Shown: positions 1-6,229 of the stretch, in pieces
Layout: every line of letters starts with the position of its first letter
Position numbering within the stretch: position 1 is the stretch's first letter
Source of the DNA: HyVt-560 sp964577195
GTDB lineage: Bacteria; Pseudomonadota; Gammaproteobacteria; UWMA-0217
Direction of reading: 5' to 3'
DNA length: 7,943 bases
Assembly (NCBI GenBank): GCA_964577195.1
Contig: CAZNYF010000131.1
Location: 1 to 7,943, forward strand
Made by a program: the position numbers and the translations under genes
Notes under the pieces: generated by a model
Database searches by the model: none
What the model saw: the letters and a program-made list of their open reading frames with translations, nothing else
Told to the model about the DNA's origin: nothing

Positions 1-245
1 ACGTTAAATGACTCGCCAGCGCTGTAGCTTTTCCATTCATTTTCGCCTGCGAGTTTAATTCGGCAACTGCCCGCATTAATTTCCATCCGCTCTGGCGCTT
101 CGGTGTTAAATGTCAGTTTTGAGGGGAAGATGACGCCAAGTGTTTTGCGTGTTCCATCAGGGAATATCAGGCTATGGGAAATACATTTCCCATCAAAATA
201 GACATTGGCTTGTTTGACGACGCTGACGTTATCGAATTGAGTCAT
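1..245 (-). CDS. ppnP: Pyrimidine/purine nucleoside phosphorylase PpnP (YaiE/DUF1255 family), 3' part cut by window edge
   Basis: The family is a small cupin enzyme that splits nucleosides with phosphate into a free base and ribose-1-phosphate, in cytosolic nucleoside salvage. Reading the minus strand from ATG at 245-243 gives 81 complete codons before the window ends. The N-terminus is MTQFDNVSVVKQANVYFDGK. It continues with features that match E. coli PpnP in order: NVYFDGK (E. coli NEYFSGK), the LGVIFPSKLTFNTEAPERME strand region (E. coli VGVMVEGEYTFSTAEPEEM), and a W-x-S-Y-x-A-G-E-S-F-N cupin turn (E. coli W-x-V-Y-E-A-G-S-V-F-N). About 13 C-terminal residues are missing if the length is the usual 94 or so. 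The ribosome site upstream is weak. The gene lies 32 bp downstream of a tRNA-Leu on the same strand with no clear terminator between, so co-transcription is possible. Confidence 0.9.
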   Translation of the reverse strand, partial: MTQFDNVSVVKQANVYFDGKCISHSLIFPDGTRKTLGVIFPSKLTFNTEAPERMEINAGSCRIKLAGENEWKSYSAGESFN

Positions 246-277
246 GGTTTTTCAAAAGATGGGATTAACGGAAAAAA

Positions 278-364
278 TGGTGCCGAAGGTCGGACTCGAA
301 CCGACACTGAGTTGCCCCAACTGGATTTTGAATCCAGCGCGTCTACCAATTTCGCCACTCCGGC
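278..364 (-). tRNA. leuX: tRNA-Leu(CAA), CCA end encoded
   Basis: The minus strand folds as a class II tRNA. The acceptor stem pairs GCCGGAG (364-358) with CTTCGGC (288-282), with one G-U pair. The discriminator A is at 281 and an encoded CCA at 280-278. The anticodon stem CTGGA/TCCAG closes the loop TTCAAAA, which places anticodon CAA at plus positions 328-330 and reads UUG codons. A long variable arm typical of Leu follows, then the T arm GTCGG-TTCGAGT-CCGAC. Six T residues come right after the CCA. The gene symbol is by analogy with E. coli tRNA-Leu(CAA); the isotype and anticodon are what the sequence shows. Confidence 0.97.
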
Positions 365-381
365 ACGGAGGGAAGCGCGAG

Positions 382-410
382 ATTCTAGCAGGATATTGGG
401 CTGGTGAGAA
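382..410 (-). promoter_or_regulatory. Predicted sigma70 promoter for tRNA-Leu (and perhaps ppnP)
   Basis: On the minus strand a -35 box TTCTCA (plus 405-410, 4 of 6 consensus) and a -10 box TAGAAT (plus 382-387, 5 of 6) are separated by 17 bp. A G/C-rich stretch follows before the tRNA 5' end at 364, as is common for tRNA promoters under stringent control. Box matches are seen directly; activity is inferred. Confidence 0.55.
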
Positions 411-428
411 TCCGGTTTGTTACGTTTC

Positions 429-457
429 CTGACACTACCGCTTGAGACTGGTAATAT
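429..457 (+). promoter_or_regulatory. Predicted sigma70 extended -10 promoter for queA
   Basis: The -35 box CTGACA (429-434, 5 of 6 consensus) is 17 bp from the -10 box TAATAT (452-457). The -10 box is preceded by TGG, an extended -10 signature. Transcription would be expected to start about 7 bases after the -10 box, at 464-466, which is the A of the queA ATG or one or two bases before it. The box lies 18 bp from the -35 of the opposing tRNA promoter. Confidence 0.65.
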
Positions 458-465
458 CCGGCGCG

Positions 466-1494
466 ATGTTAACCAGTGATTTTTCATACGATTTACCTGA
501 TGAGTTGATTGCGCAGTATCCGCTAGAACAGCGGGTTGCCAGCCGTTTGCTGGTGCTTGGGCGCGATGGAAGCATTCAGAATGAGTCGATTCCGTATCTA
601 AAAACGTTGTTGCAACCCGGTGATTTGCTGGTGGTAAATAATACTCGGGTGCTGGCGGCGCGTTTGTATGGGCGCAAGTCAACCGGCGGCAAGGTTGAGA
701 TTTTGGTCGAGCGTTTGCTGGGCGAAAATGAGGCGTTAGCGCAGATTAAGGCCAGTAAGTCGCCTAAACCGGGCACGCAAATTATTCTTGATAGCGGGAT
801 GAATGTAGAGGTTTTGGGTCGCGAGAGTGATTTGTTTCATCTAGGCCTTGAGTCTGCCAATTGGATGGATATTCTCAATCAAGAGGGTCATATGCCACTG
901 CCGCCGTATATTGACCGTTCTGATGAATCTCTGGATGAAAGCCGCTATCAGACAGTTTTCGCCGAGGTGCCAGGCGCGGTAGCTGCACCCACTGCCGGGC
1001 TGCATTTTGATCAGCCTTTGCTGGATGATTTACGGGCGTATGGGGTTGAAATGGCAGAGGTCACGTTGCATGTAGGCGCAGGAACATTCCAGCCGGTTCG
1101 AGTCGAGCGGATAGAAGATCATGTGCTGCACGCTGAACGAGTTACGGTCTCTGCCGAGACTTGTGGACAAATTGCAGACTGCAAGCGTCGCGGTGGCAGA
1201 GTGGTTGCAGTAGGTACAACCTGCGTTCGTAGTCTGGAAGCGGCCGCTTTTGCAGGTAAGCTGGCGGAATTTGAAGAAGATACACGGCTTTTTATCACCC
1301 CCGGTTTTCAGTTCAAGGTGGTAGATGCATTGCTCACTAATTTTCATCTACCGGAATCCTCACTCATGATGCTGGTGACGGCTTTTGGCGGTTTTGATGC
1401 GGTGATGCAGGCGTATCAACATGCGGTTGAATCGAAATACCGATTCTTCAGTTATGGCGATGCGATGTTTATTGAAAAGGCAGCGCAATCATGA
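466..1494 (+). CDS. queA: S-adenosylmethionine:tRNA ribosyltransferase-isomerase QueA
   Basis: QueA transfers and isomerises the ribose of S-adenosylmethionine onto preQ1 at position 34 of tRNAs for Asn, Asp, His and Tyr, giving epoxyqueuosine; it acts in the cytosol. The 342-residue product is near the usual size (E. coli about 356). Conserved blocks appear in order: DFSYDLPDELIAQYPL (5-20), LLVVNNTRVLAARLYGRK (54-71), AAPTAGLHFD (173-182), TLHVGAGTFQPV (200-211), VVAVGTTCVRSLEAA (246-260), and FITPGFQF...LLTNFHLPESSL (277-300). I chose ATG 466 because MLTSDFSYDLP matches the family N-terminus; the in-frame TTG at 442 would add eight residues that do not. No Shine-Dalgarno precedes the ATG, consistent with a leaderless message. 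The stop overlaps the tgt ribosome site, so the two are an operon. Confidence 0.97.
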   Translation: MLTSDFSYDLPDELIAQYPLEQRVASRLLVLGRDGSIQNESIPYLKTLLQPGDLLVVNNTRVLAARLYGRKSTGGKVEILVERLLGENEALAQIKASKSPKPGTQIILDSGMNVEVLGRESDLFHLGLESANWMDILNQEGHMPLPPYIDRSDESLDESRYQTVFAEVPGAVAAPTAGLHFDQPLLDDLRAYGVEMAEVTLHVGAGTFQPVRVERIEDHVLHAERVTVSAETCGQIADCKRRGGRVVAVGTTCVRSLEAAAFAGKLAEFEEDTRLFITPGFQFKVVDALLTNFHLPESSLMMLVTAFGGFDAVMQAYQHAVESKYRFFSYGDAMFIEKAAQS

Positions 1495-1503
1495 AGGGAC
1501 ACC

Positions 1504-2598
1504 ATGAAATTTGAATTAAGCAGCACTGATGGTCTAGCACGTCGCGGTACGTTGAGTTTTCCACGCGGCAAGGTGGAAACTCCCGCATTTATGCCGGTTG
1601 GCACTTACGGTACCGTCAAAGCGATGACCCCTGAAGAGCTACAGGAAATCGGCGCGCAGATTATTCTTGGCAACACTTTTCACCTGATGCTCAGACCAGG
1701 CATGGAGGTGGTCAAGGCGCATGGTGACCTGCACGATTTCATGCACTGGGAAGGCCCGATTCTAACTGACTCTGGTGGTTTTCAGGTTTTTAGCCTCGCA
1801 GAAATGCGCAAAATTACTGAGCAGGGCGTGATTTTCCGCTCACCTGTAGATGGCGCAAAAGTGGAACTGACACCTGAGATATCCGTGCAAATTCAGCGCG
1901 ATCTGGGGTCGGATATCGTCATGAGTTTTGATGAATGCACCGCCTATCCCGCAACCAAGGAAACCGCAGCAGAGTCGATGCAGTTATCCATGCGCTGGGC
2001 TGAGCGCGGCAAGCAGTCGCACGGTGATAGCAAAGCAGCTTTGTTCGGTATTGTGCAAGGCGGAATGTATGCCGATTTGCGCCAGGAATCAGCACAGGCG
2101 TTGGTCGATATCGGTTTTGATGGCTACGCCGTTGGCGGTCTGTCAGTGGGTGAGTCGGTCGATGAGCGCGAGCTGATCCTAGCCGGAACCCTGCCGAATT
2201 TGCCCGAAGATAAACCACGCTACTTAATGGGTGTCGGCAAGCCAGAGGATATAGTCGAGGCGGTGATACGTGGAGTCGATATGTTTGATTGCGTGATCCC
2301 GACGCGCAATGCACGCACTGGTTTTATCTATACCCGCAATGGATTGATAAAAATACGCAACGCACGATATCGTACCGATACCCAGCCGTTAGACCCGGAT
2401 TGTGATTGTTACACCTGTCAAAACTACTCTCGCGCCTACTTGCGTCATCTGGATAAATGTAGCGAAATCCTCGGCGCACGGCTCAACACCATTCACAATC
2501 TGCATTATTACCAGCAGCTCATGCGTGAACTAAGAGAGGCAATTTCAGCAGGTTCACTGCAGTCTTACGTAAAATGGTTTTACGCTAGGGCCGGTTAA
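1504..2598 (+). CDS. tgt: tRNA-guanine transglycosylase Tgt
   Basis: Tgt exchanges guanine 34 for preQ1 in the GUN-anticodon tRNAs, the step before QueA. The 364-residue protein has the family signatures: GNTFHLMLRPG (56-66), TDSGGFQVFSL (88-98) with the general acid/base Asp89, GIVQGG (182-187), GGLSVGE (211-217), and FDCVIPTRNAR (261-271) with the nucleophile Asp262. The zinc site is C300-x-C302-x2-C305 with H331. It starts nine bases after the queA stop, with AAGGGA at 1494-1499 as ribosome site, so translation is probably coupled to queA. The last three codons and the stop (RAG-stop) fall inside the left arm of an inverted-repeat element, so the extreme C-terminus may have been set by that element. 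All catalytic residues are present. Confidence 0.98.
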   Translation: MKFELSSTDGLARRGTLSFPRGKVETPAFMPVGTYGTVKAMTPEELQEIGAQIILGNTFHLMLRPGMEVVKAHGDLHDFMHWEGPILTDSGGFQVFSLAEMRKITEQGVIFRSPVDGAKVELTPEISVQIQRDLGSDIVMSFDECTAYPATKETAAESMQLSMRWAERGKQSHGDSKAALFGIVQGGMYADLRQESAQALVDIGFDGYAVGGLSVGESVDERELILAGTLPNLPEDKPRYLMGVGKPEDIVEAVIRGVDMFDCVIPTRNARTGFIYTRNGLIKIRNARYRTDTQPLDPDCDCYTCQNYSRAYLRHLDKCSEILGARLNTIHNLHYYQQLMRELREAISAGSLQSYVKWFYARAG

Positions 2599-2749
2599 CA
2601 CTATTTTCGCCACTGCTGCTGGAATCCATTATTTTATCCAGCAAGGCGGAAAAAGCGCTATATAGTTGTTCTATTTGAGCTATTGACAACGCAGCGGGGT
2701 GAAAAATAGATCCAGCAGCGGCGGCGCTAATAGTGTTAACAGGCCCTAG
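2585..2749. repeat. 165-bp inverted-repeat element, MITE-like or long hairpin, at the 3' end of tgt
   Basis: The outer arms 2585-2605 and 2729-2749 are 21 bp each and complementary except at one position (2593/2741). They begin CTAGGGCC and continue GTTAACACTATT. Complementarity continues inward with mismatches to about 2623 and 2711, ending in the shared GCTGCTGGA block. The middle is largely unpaired but has GTTGT (about 2665-2669) facing ACAAC (2686-2690). There is no ORF inside. The arms end in the palindrome CTAG on each side, which could be part of the repeat or a 4-bp target duplication. The left arm overlaps the tgt stop codon. As RNA it would form a very stable hairpin and probably ends or processes the queA-tgt transcript. 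Whether it is a multi-copy mobile repeat cannot be told from one copy. Confidence 0.75.
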
Positions 2750-2772
2750 GACACAGCAAGGTGTTTAAGAAA

Positions 2773-2800
2773 GCCATAATCTTCGCGGCTATGGCATAAT
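2773..2800 (+). promoter_or_regulatory. Possible yajC promoter with an overlapping small inverted repeat
   Basis: A -10-like CATAAT (2795-2800, 5 of 6 consensus) is preceded by TGG, an extended -10 signature; no good -35 is visible at 17 bp. GCCATA (2773-2778) and TATGGC (2790-2795) form a 6-bp inverted repeat with an 11-base gap that touches the -10 box and could be an operator. It follows the inverted-repeat element, where yajC transcription would need a fresh start. Confidence 0.4.
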
Positions 2801-2850
2801 ACGCGCCGAAATTTCAGATTCAGCAAGCAGTAGTCTTGCCTTCACATTCC

Positions 2851-2855
2851 AGGAG
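2851..2855 (+). promoter_or_regulatory. Strong Shine-Dalgarno of yajC
   Basis: AGGAG lies eight bases before the yajC ATG. It is the only textbook ribosome site in the sec part of the window and fixes the yajC start at 2864. Confidence 0.8.
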
Positions 2856-2863
2856 CATTTAAC

Positions 2864-3190
2864 ATGAGTTTTTTTATTAGCGAAGCCCACGCACAAGCAG
2901 CCTCGACGGGCGGCGGTGACCCACTACAATTTATCATCATGATCGGCGTGTTTTTCGCCATTATGTATTTCATGATCATTCGTCCACAGAGTAAGCGCAC
3001 CAAAGAGCATAAGTCACTGATTAATAGCCTAAATAAAGGCGATGAGGTGGTTACTAACGGTGGTGTACTCGGCAAAGTCACTGCTTTGGACGATAGCTTT
3101 ATCACTATCAAAATTGCCACCGACGTTGAGGTACAAATCCAGCGCCAGGCAGTCAGTACTGTGATGCCCAAAGGAACAATGAAAAAGTAG
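2864..3190 (+). CDS. yajC: Sec translocon accessory subunit YajC
   Basis: YajC is a small inner-membrane protein that associates with SecDF and SecYEG. The 108-residue product (E. coli 110) begins MSFFISEAHAQAAS, the usual short periplasmic N-terminus. It has one membrane helix at about 20-40 (FIIMIGVFFAIMYFMIIRPQ), then the family signature RPQSKR and a cytosolic domain with LNKGDEVVTNGGVLGKV (56-72). All family landmarks are present and the length is normal. It is followed by an unusually long 235-bp gap before secD. Confidence 0.97.
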   Translation: MSFFISEAHAQAASTGGGDPLQFIIMIGVFFAIMYFMIIRPQSKRTKEHKSLINSLNKGDEVVTNGGVLGKVTALDDSFITIKIATDVEVQIQRQAVSTVMPKGTMKK

Positions 3191-3425
3191 GCTTGAGGGC
3201 AGCTCTAAAAATAGAAGCACGATTGATGAAACGCATTAAACAGCACCTTTGACCCCAAAAACTCGGCGAATAGCACACTATTTTCCTCATTTTTGGGTCA
3301 AAAATGCACTATTTACTGCATTATCTAAATCACACTTCAATTATTAGAGATGCCCTTGAATTTAGGGAACAAAGGCCGCAGTTATAAGGCTTCGGCAAAT
3401 AATCAATAAACGGGAAAGCTAAGGA
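3191..3425. other. yajC-secD intergenic region, no gene
   Basis: The gap holds no ORF of interest. It contains the large hairpin at 3248-3302 and a smaller one at 3375-3396 (GCCG/CGGC, a mismatch, then AG/CT, loop of eight). I see no convincing sigma70 promoter. The only ribosome-site candidates before the secD ATG are GGGAA (3412-3416, nine bases upstream) and AAGGA, which abuts the ATG and is too close to work. Confidence 0.6.
3248..3302. repeat. Long hairpin in the yajC-secD gap
   Basis: TTTGACCCCAAAAA (3248-3261) pairs with TTTTTGGGTCAAA (3290-3302), giving 13 bp with one bulged C. The 28-base interior contains a second small stem, AATAG-caca-CTATT (about 3269-3282). It may work as a terminator or mRNA-processing site that lowers secD relative to yajC, or be an intergenic repeat. 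No U-run follows the stem, so a classical intrinsic terminator in the plus direction is doubtful. Confidence 0.6.
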
Positions 3426-5255
3426 ATGAATCGTTATCCACTCTGGAAATATATACTCATCGCAGTTGTGACGGTGGTGGGGCTGATCTACGCCATGCCG
3501 AATCTATATCCAGAAGATCCGGCGCTGCAAGTGACACCAGCAGGCCCCACGCAGATGACCGACGAGGTGCGCACTCAGATTGAAGCGGTGATGGAGAAAT
3601 CTTCAATCACGCCAAAATCGATTCAACAGGATGGCAACAAGATCACCGTCCGGTTTGAGGATGGCGATACCCAGCTGAATGCTTTCACCGAGGTTAAGGA
3701 CGCACTTTCCAGCGAATACATCACGGCGCTCAATCTTGCTCCGGCAACACCCGATTGGCTGAGTAACCTCGGTGGTCAGCCAATGTATCTCGGCCTCGAT
3801 TTACGCGGTGGCGTCCACTTCTTGCTGGAAGTAGATATGGATGCGGCGCTGAGTAAATCGGTGGAGCGTTACCAGTCCGATTTTCGTGGCAGCTTGCGCG
3901 AAGACAAAGTGGCATACCTTGGCGTGCGTAAGGAAAACGGAGGCTTGGTCGTTAAGTTTCGCGAAGAGGAGCACCGCGACAAGGGGCTGGCTGTTTTGAA
4001 AGAAAGCTTTCGCAACGAATTTGATTTTAAGGAAGAAGAAAAAGGCAATACCATATTGCTACGCGCATCGCTCAAGGAAAAGGCGCAGAACGATATCAAG
4101 CGATTTGCCCTTAAACAAAATATCACTTCATTGCGTAAACGGGTCAACGAGCTGGGAGTTTCCGAGCCGATTATTCAGCAGCAAGGTCTGGATCGGATTG
4201 TCGTTCAATTGCCTGGCGTGCAAGACACAGCCCGGGCGAAGAAAATTCTTGGTGCGACCGCAACGCTGGAATTTCGTCTGGTCTACGAGCAGGGTGATGC
4301 GTTTGCCGCAGAGTCCAGTGGTCGTATTCCAGCAGGTGCGCGTCTCTATCATGAGCGTAACGGGACGCCGGTATTGTTAAAGCGTCGCGTGATGCTCACC
4401 GGTGAATATATCACCGATGCACAATCAGGCATTGATTCACGCGATGGCGGGCCTTCTGTTTCCATCACGCTAGATGGCAAAGGCGCAAGATTGTTTGCCA
4501 AATCCACCGGCGAGAATGTGAAAAAACTCATGGCGGTTGTGTTCATAGAGAACAAGCCCGATGGTCGCAAGGTAGAAGAGGTCATCAATATCGCTCGAAT
4601 TCAGGAGCAGCTGAGTAAGCGTTTTCAGATTACCGGATTAGATAGCACCACCGAAGCACGTGATTTAGCCTTGCTGCTCCGCGCCGGTGCGCTGGCCGCG
4701 CCGATGCAGTTTGTAGAAGAGCGCACAGTTGGCCCAAGCCTGGGTAAAGAGAATATCGAGAAAGGTTTTAAATCAGTCGTTTTCGGCTTCGTGCTGGTAA
4801 TGATTTTTATGCTCATTTACTACCGTGTTTTTGGTCTGGTAGCGAATCTGGCATTAACGCTGAATCTGGTTTTAATCATCGCAGTTTTGTCGTTGCTTCA
4901 AGCAACATTAACGATGCCGGGTATCGCTGGAATCGTGCTAACGGTGGGTATGGCGGTAGATGCCAACGTACTTATCTTTGAGCGAATACGTGAAGAGCTA
5001 CGGCTCGGCAATTCTCCCCAAGCGAGCATCAAGGCCGGTTATGAAAAAGCATTCTCTACCATTGCTGATGCGAACATCACCACGTTAATTGCAGCAGTCG
5101 TCTTGTTTGCTTTCGGTACTGGCCCGATTAAAGGATTTGCAATTACATTAAGTATCGGAATTATTTCCTCAATGTTTACCGCAATTATGGGTACACGCGC
5201 AGTGATCAATTTGATCTACGGCCGCAAAGCTCGTTTAAACAAATTATCTATTTAG
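3426..5255 (+). CDS. secD: Protein translocase subunit SecD
   Basis: SecD with SecF forms an RND-type, proton-driven inner-membrane complex that helps pull preproteins into the periplasm after SecA action. The 609-residue product (E. coli 615) starts MNRYPLWKYILI, as in the family, with the first membrane helix at about 8-24. The periplasmic head contains ALNLAPATPDWL (101-112) and the D1 motif LGLDLRGGVHFLLEVDMD (122-139). Next come RVNELGVSEP (239-248) and QLPGVQDTARAKKILG (261-276). The membrane domain from about 450 has GIAGIVLTVGMAVDANVLIF (499-518) with the key Asp512, ERIREEL, and GTGPIKGFAITL (564-575). It ends KLSI, as E. coli does. No truncation or frameshift is seen. The start has only a weak ribosome site. 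It is 16 bp upstream of secF. Confidence 0.98.
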   Translation: MNRYPLWKYILIAVVTVVGLIYAMPNLYPEDPALQVTPAGPTQMTDEVRTQIEAVMEKSSITPKSIQQDGNKITVRFEDGDTQLNAFTEVKDALSSEYITALNLAPATPDWLSNLGGQPMYLGLDLRGGVHFLLEVDMDAALSKSVERYQSDFRGSLREDKVAYLGVRKENGGLVVKFREEEHRDKGLAVLKESFRNEFDFKEEEKGNTILLRASLKEKAQNDIKRFALKQNITSLRKRVNELGVSEPIIQQQGLDRIVVQLPGVQDTARAKKILGATATLEFRLVYEQGDAFAAESSGRIPAGARLYHERNGTPVLLKRRVMLTGEYITDAQSGIDSRDGGPSVSITLDGKGARLFAKSTGENVKKLMAVVFIENKPDGRKVEEVINIARIQEQLSKRFQITGLDSTTEARDLALLLRAGALAAPMQFVEERTVGPSLGKENIEKGFKSVVFGFVLVMIFMLIYYRVFGLVANLALTLNLVLIIAVLSLLQATLTMPGIAGIVLTVGMAVDANVLIFERIREELRLGNSPQASIKAGYEKAFSTIADANITTLIAAVVLFAFGTGPIKGFAITLSIGIISSMFTAIMGTRAVINLIYGRKARLNKLSI

Positions 5256-5271
5256 TCTGACGGACAGCATC

Positions 5272-6204
5272 ATGGCTTTTAATTTAAAAAATGAAATCGA
5301 CTTTATGGGTAAGCGAAAAATCTCTGTGATTTTTTCGCTTATTTTAATTGTTACTTCAATTTTCTTTATCGCCACCCGAGGTTTAAATCTTGGGTTGGAC
5401 TTTACGGGTGGTACTGTCGTTGAGGTGGGTTATCCCGAAGCGGCTGACCTGGAGAAAATTCGCGCCGACTTAAAAAGTGGCGGTTTTGAACGTGCTACCG
5501 CACAGCATTTTGGCACCTCAAAAGAAGTGTTAATTCGCATCGCACCGCGCGACAATGTAGATCGTGCTTCAACCAGTGATGACATTCTGGCATTACTGAA
5601 AGAGTCATCCGGTGGTAAAATCGAAATGCGCCGGGTTGAGTTTGTTGGCCCGCAAATTGGTGAAGAGCTAAAAGAAGATGGCGGCCTGGCAATGCTATAC
5701 GCATTGATCGGCATTTTAATTTATGTCGCCTTCCGTTTTGAGTACCGATTTTCGATTGGTGCGATCGTTGCACTAATACACGACGTAATTATTACAGTTG
5801 GATTTTTTGCACTAACCCGAATGGAATTTGATCTAACCGTATTAGCAGCGGTACTCGCAGTAATCGGTTATTCACTGAACGATACCATCGTGGTATTTGA
5901 TCGAATTAGAGAAAACTTTACGCTGCTAAGAAAAGGGGATTCTGAAAAAGTGGTTAATACTTCTATTAACCAGACAATGTCAAGAACCATTGTGACGTCC
6001 TTAACTACTTTATTAGTATTAGCCGCACTGTTCTTTTTAGGTGGCGAGATTATTCATTCATTTGCCGTGGCGTTGATTGTCGGTGTCATTATTGGAACAT
6101 ATTCATCCATCTATGTGGCAAGTAATGCGTTACTTGCACTAGGCATTAGCCGAGAAGATTTACTCCCCGCCGAGCGTGATGAAGAGCTGGATAATATTCC
6201 TTAG
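5272..6204 (+). CDS. secF: Protein translocase subunit SecF
   Basis: SecF is the partner of SecD in the proton-driven translocation motor of the inner membrane. The 310-residue protein (E. coli 323) has a first membrane helix at about 17-35 and the signature GLNLGLDFTGGTVVEV (37-52). A small periplasmic domain follows, then VEFVGPQIGEEL (122-133). Five further helices lie at about 138-154, 160-180, 187-206, 238-257 and 264-285. The motif SLNDTIVVFDRIREN (201-215) carries the conserved Asp204. The ribosome site is a weak ACGGA (5260-5264), seven bases before ATG, so coupling to secD is likely. A perfect 11-bp hairpin lies in the first codons. Confidence 0.98.
   Translation: MAFNLKNEIDFMGKRKISVIFSLILIVTSIFFIATRGLNLGLDFTGGTVVEVGYPEAADLEKIRADLKSGGFERATAQHFGTSKEVLIRIAPRDNVDRASTSDDILALLKESSGGKIEMRRVEFVGPQIGEELKEDGGLAMLYALIGILIYVAFRFEYRFSIGAIVALIHDVIITVGFFALTRMEFDLTVLAAVLAVIGYSLNDTIVVFDRIRENFTLLRKGDSEKVVNTSINQTMSRTIVTSLTTLLVLAALFFLGGEIIHSFAVALIVGVIIGTYSSIYVASNALLALGISREDLLPAERDEELDNIP
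5310..5341. repeat. Perfect 11-bp hairpin inside the secF 5' coding region
   Basis: TAAGCGAAAAA (5310-5320) is the exact complement of TTTTTCGCTTA (5331-5341), with a ten-base loop; further G-U pairs can extend the stem outward. It starts 38 bases after the secF ATG, over codons for KRKISVIFSL. Perfect complementarity is seen; any control role is inferred. Confidence 0.6.
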
Positions 6205-6208
6205 CTTT

Positions 6209-6225
6209 TGACTACACGGTAGTCA
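6209..6225. promoter_or_regulatory. Perfect hairpin over the cysZ ribosome-binding region
   Basis: TGACTAC (6209-6215), loop ACG, GTAGTCA (6219-6225): seven perfect base pairs ending four bases before the cysZ ATG at 6230. The only purine-rich ribosome-site candidate, GGTAG, lies in and next to the stem. The hairpin begins four bases after the secF stop, so ribosomes ending secF could open it. Confidence 0.6.
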
Positions 6226-6229
6226 TTCA

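Noticed and set aside
442..465. Upstream TTG start for queA giving eight extra residues
   Set aside because: The extra residues do not fit the QueA N-terminus, the TTG lies upstream of the predicted -10 box, and ATG 466 begins the conserved MLTSDFSYDLP.
365..465. preQ1 riboswitch ahead of queA
   Set aside because: The space between the predicted transcription start and the ATG is too short, and I see no pseudoknot pattern or A-rich tail before the start.
174..682. Reading frames across the tRNA and queA start on both strands (174-407, 244-432 plus; 242-682 minus)
   Set aside because: They run over the tRNA gene, promoters and real coding sequence and look like no known family.
2600..3290. 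Shared 10-mer CACTATTTTC in the tgt-yajC element (2599-2608) and the yajC-secD hairpin (3276-3285) as proof of one repeat family
   Set aside because: The match does not extend beyond ten A/T-rich bases, so chance is the simpler explanation.
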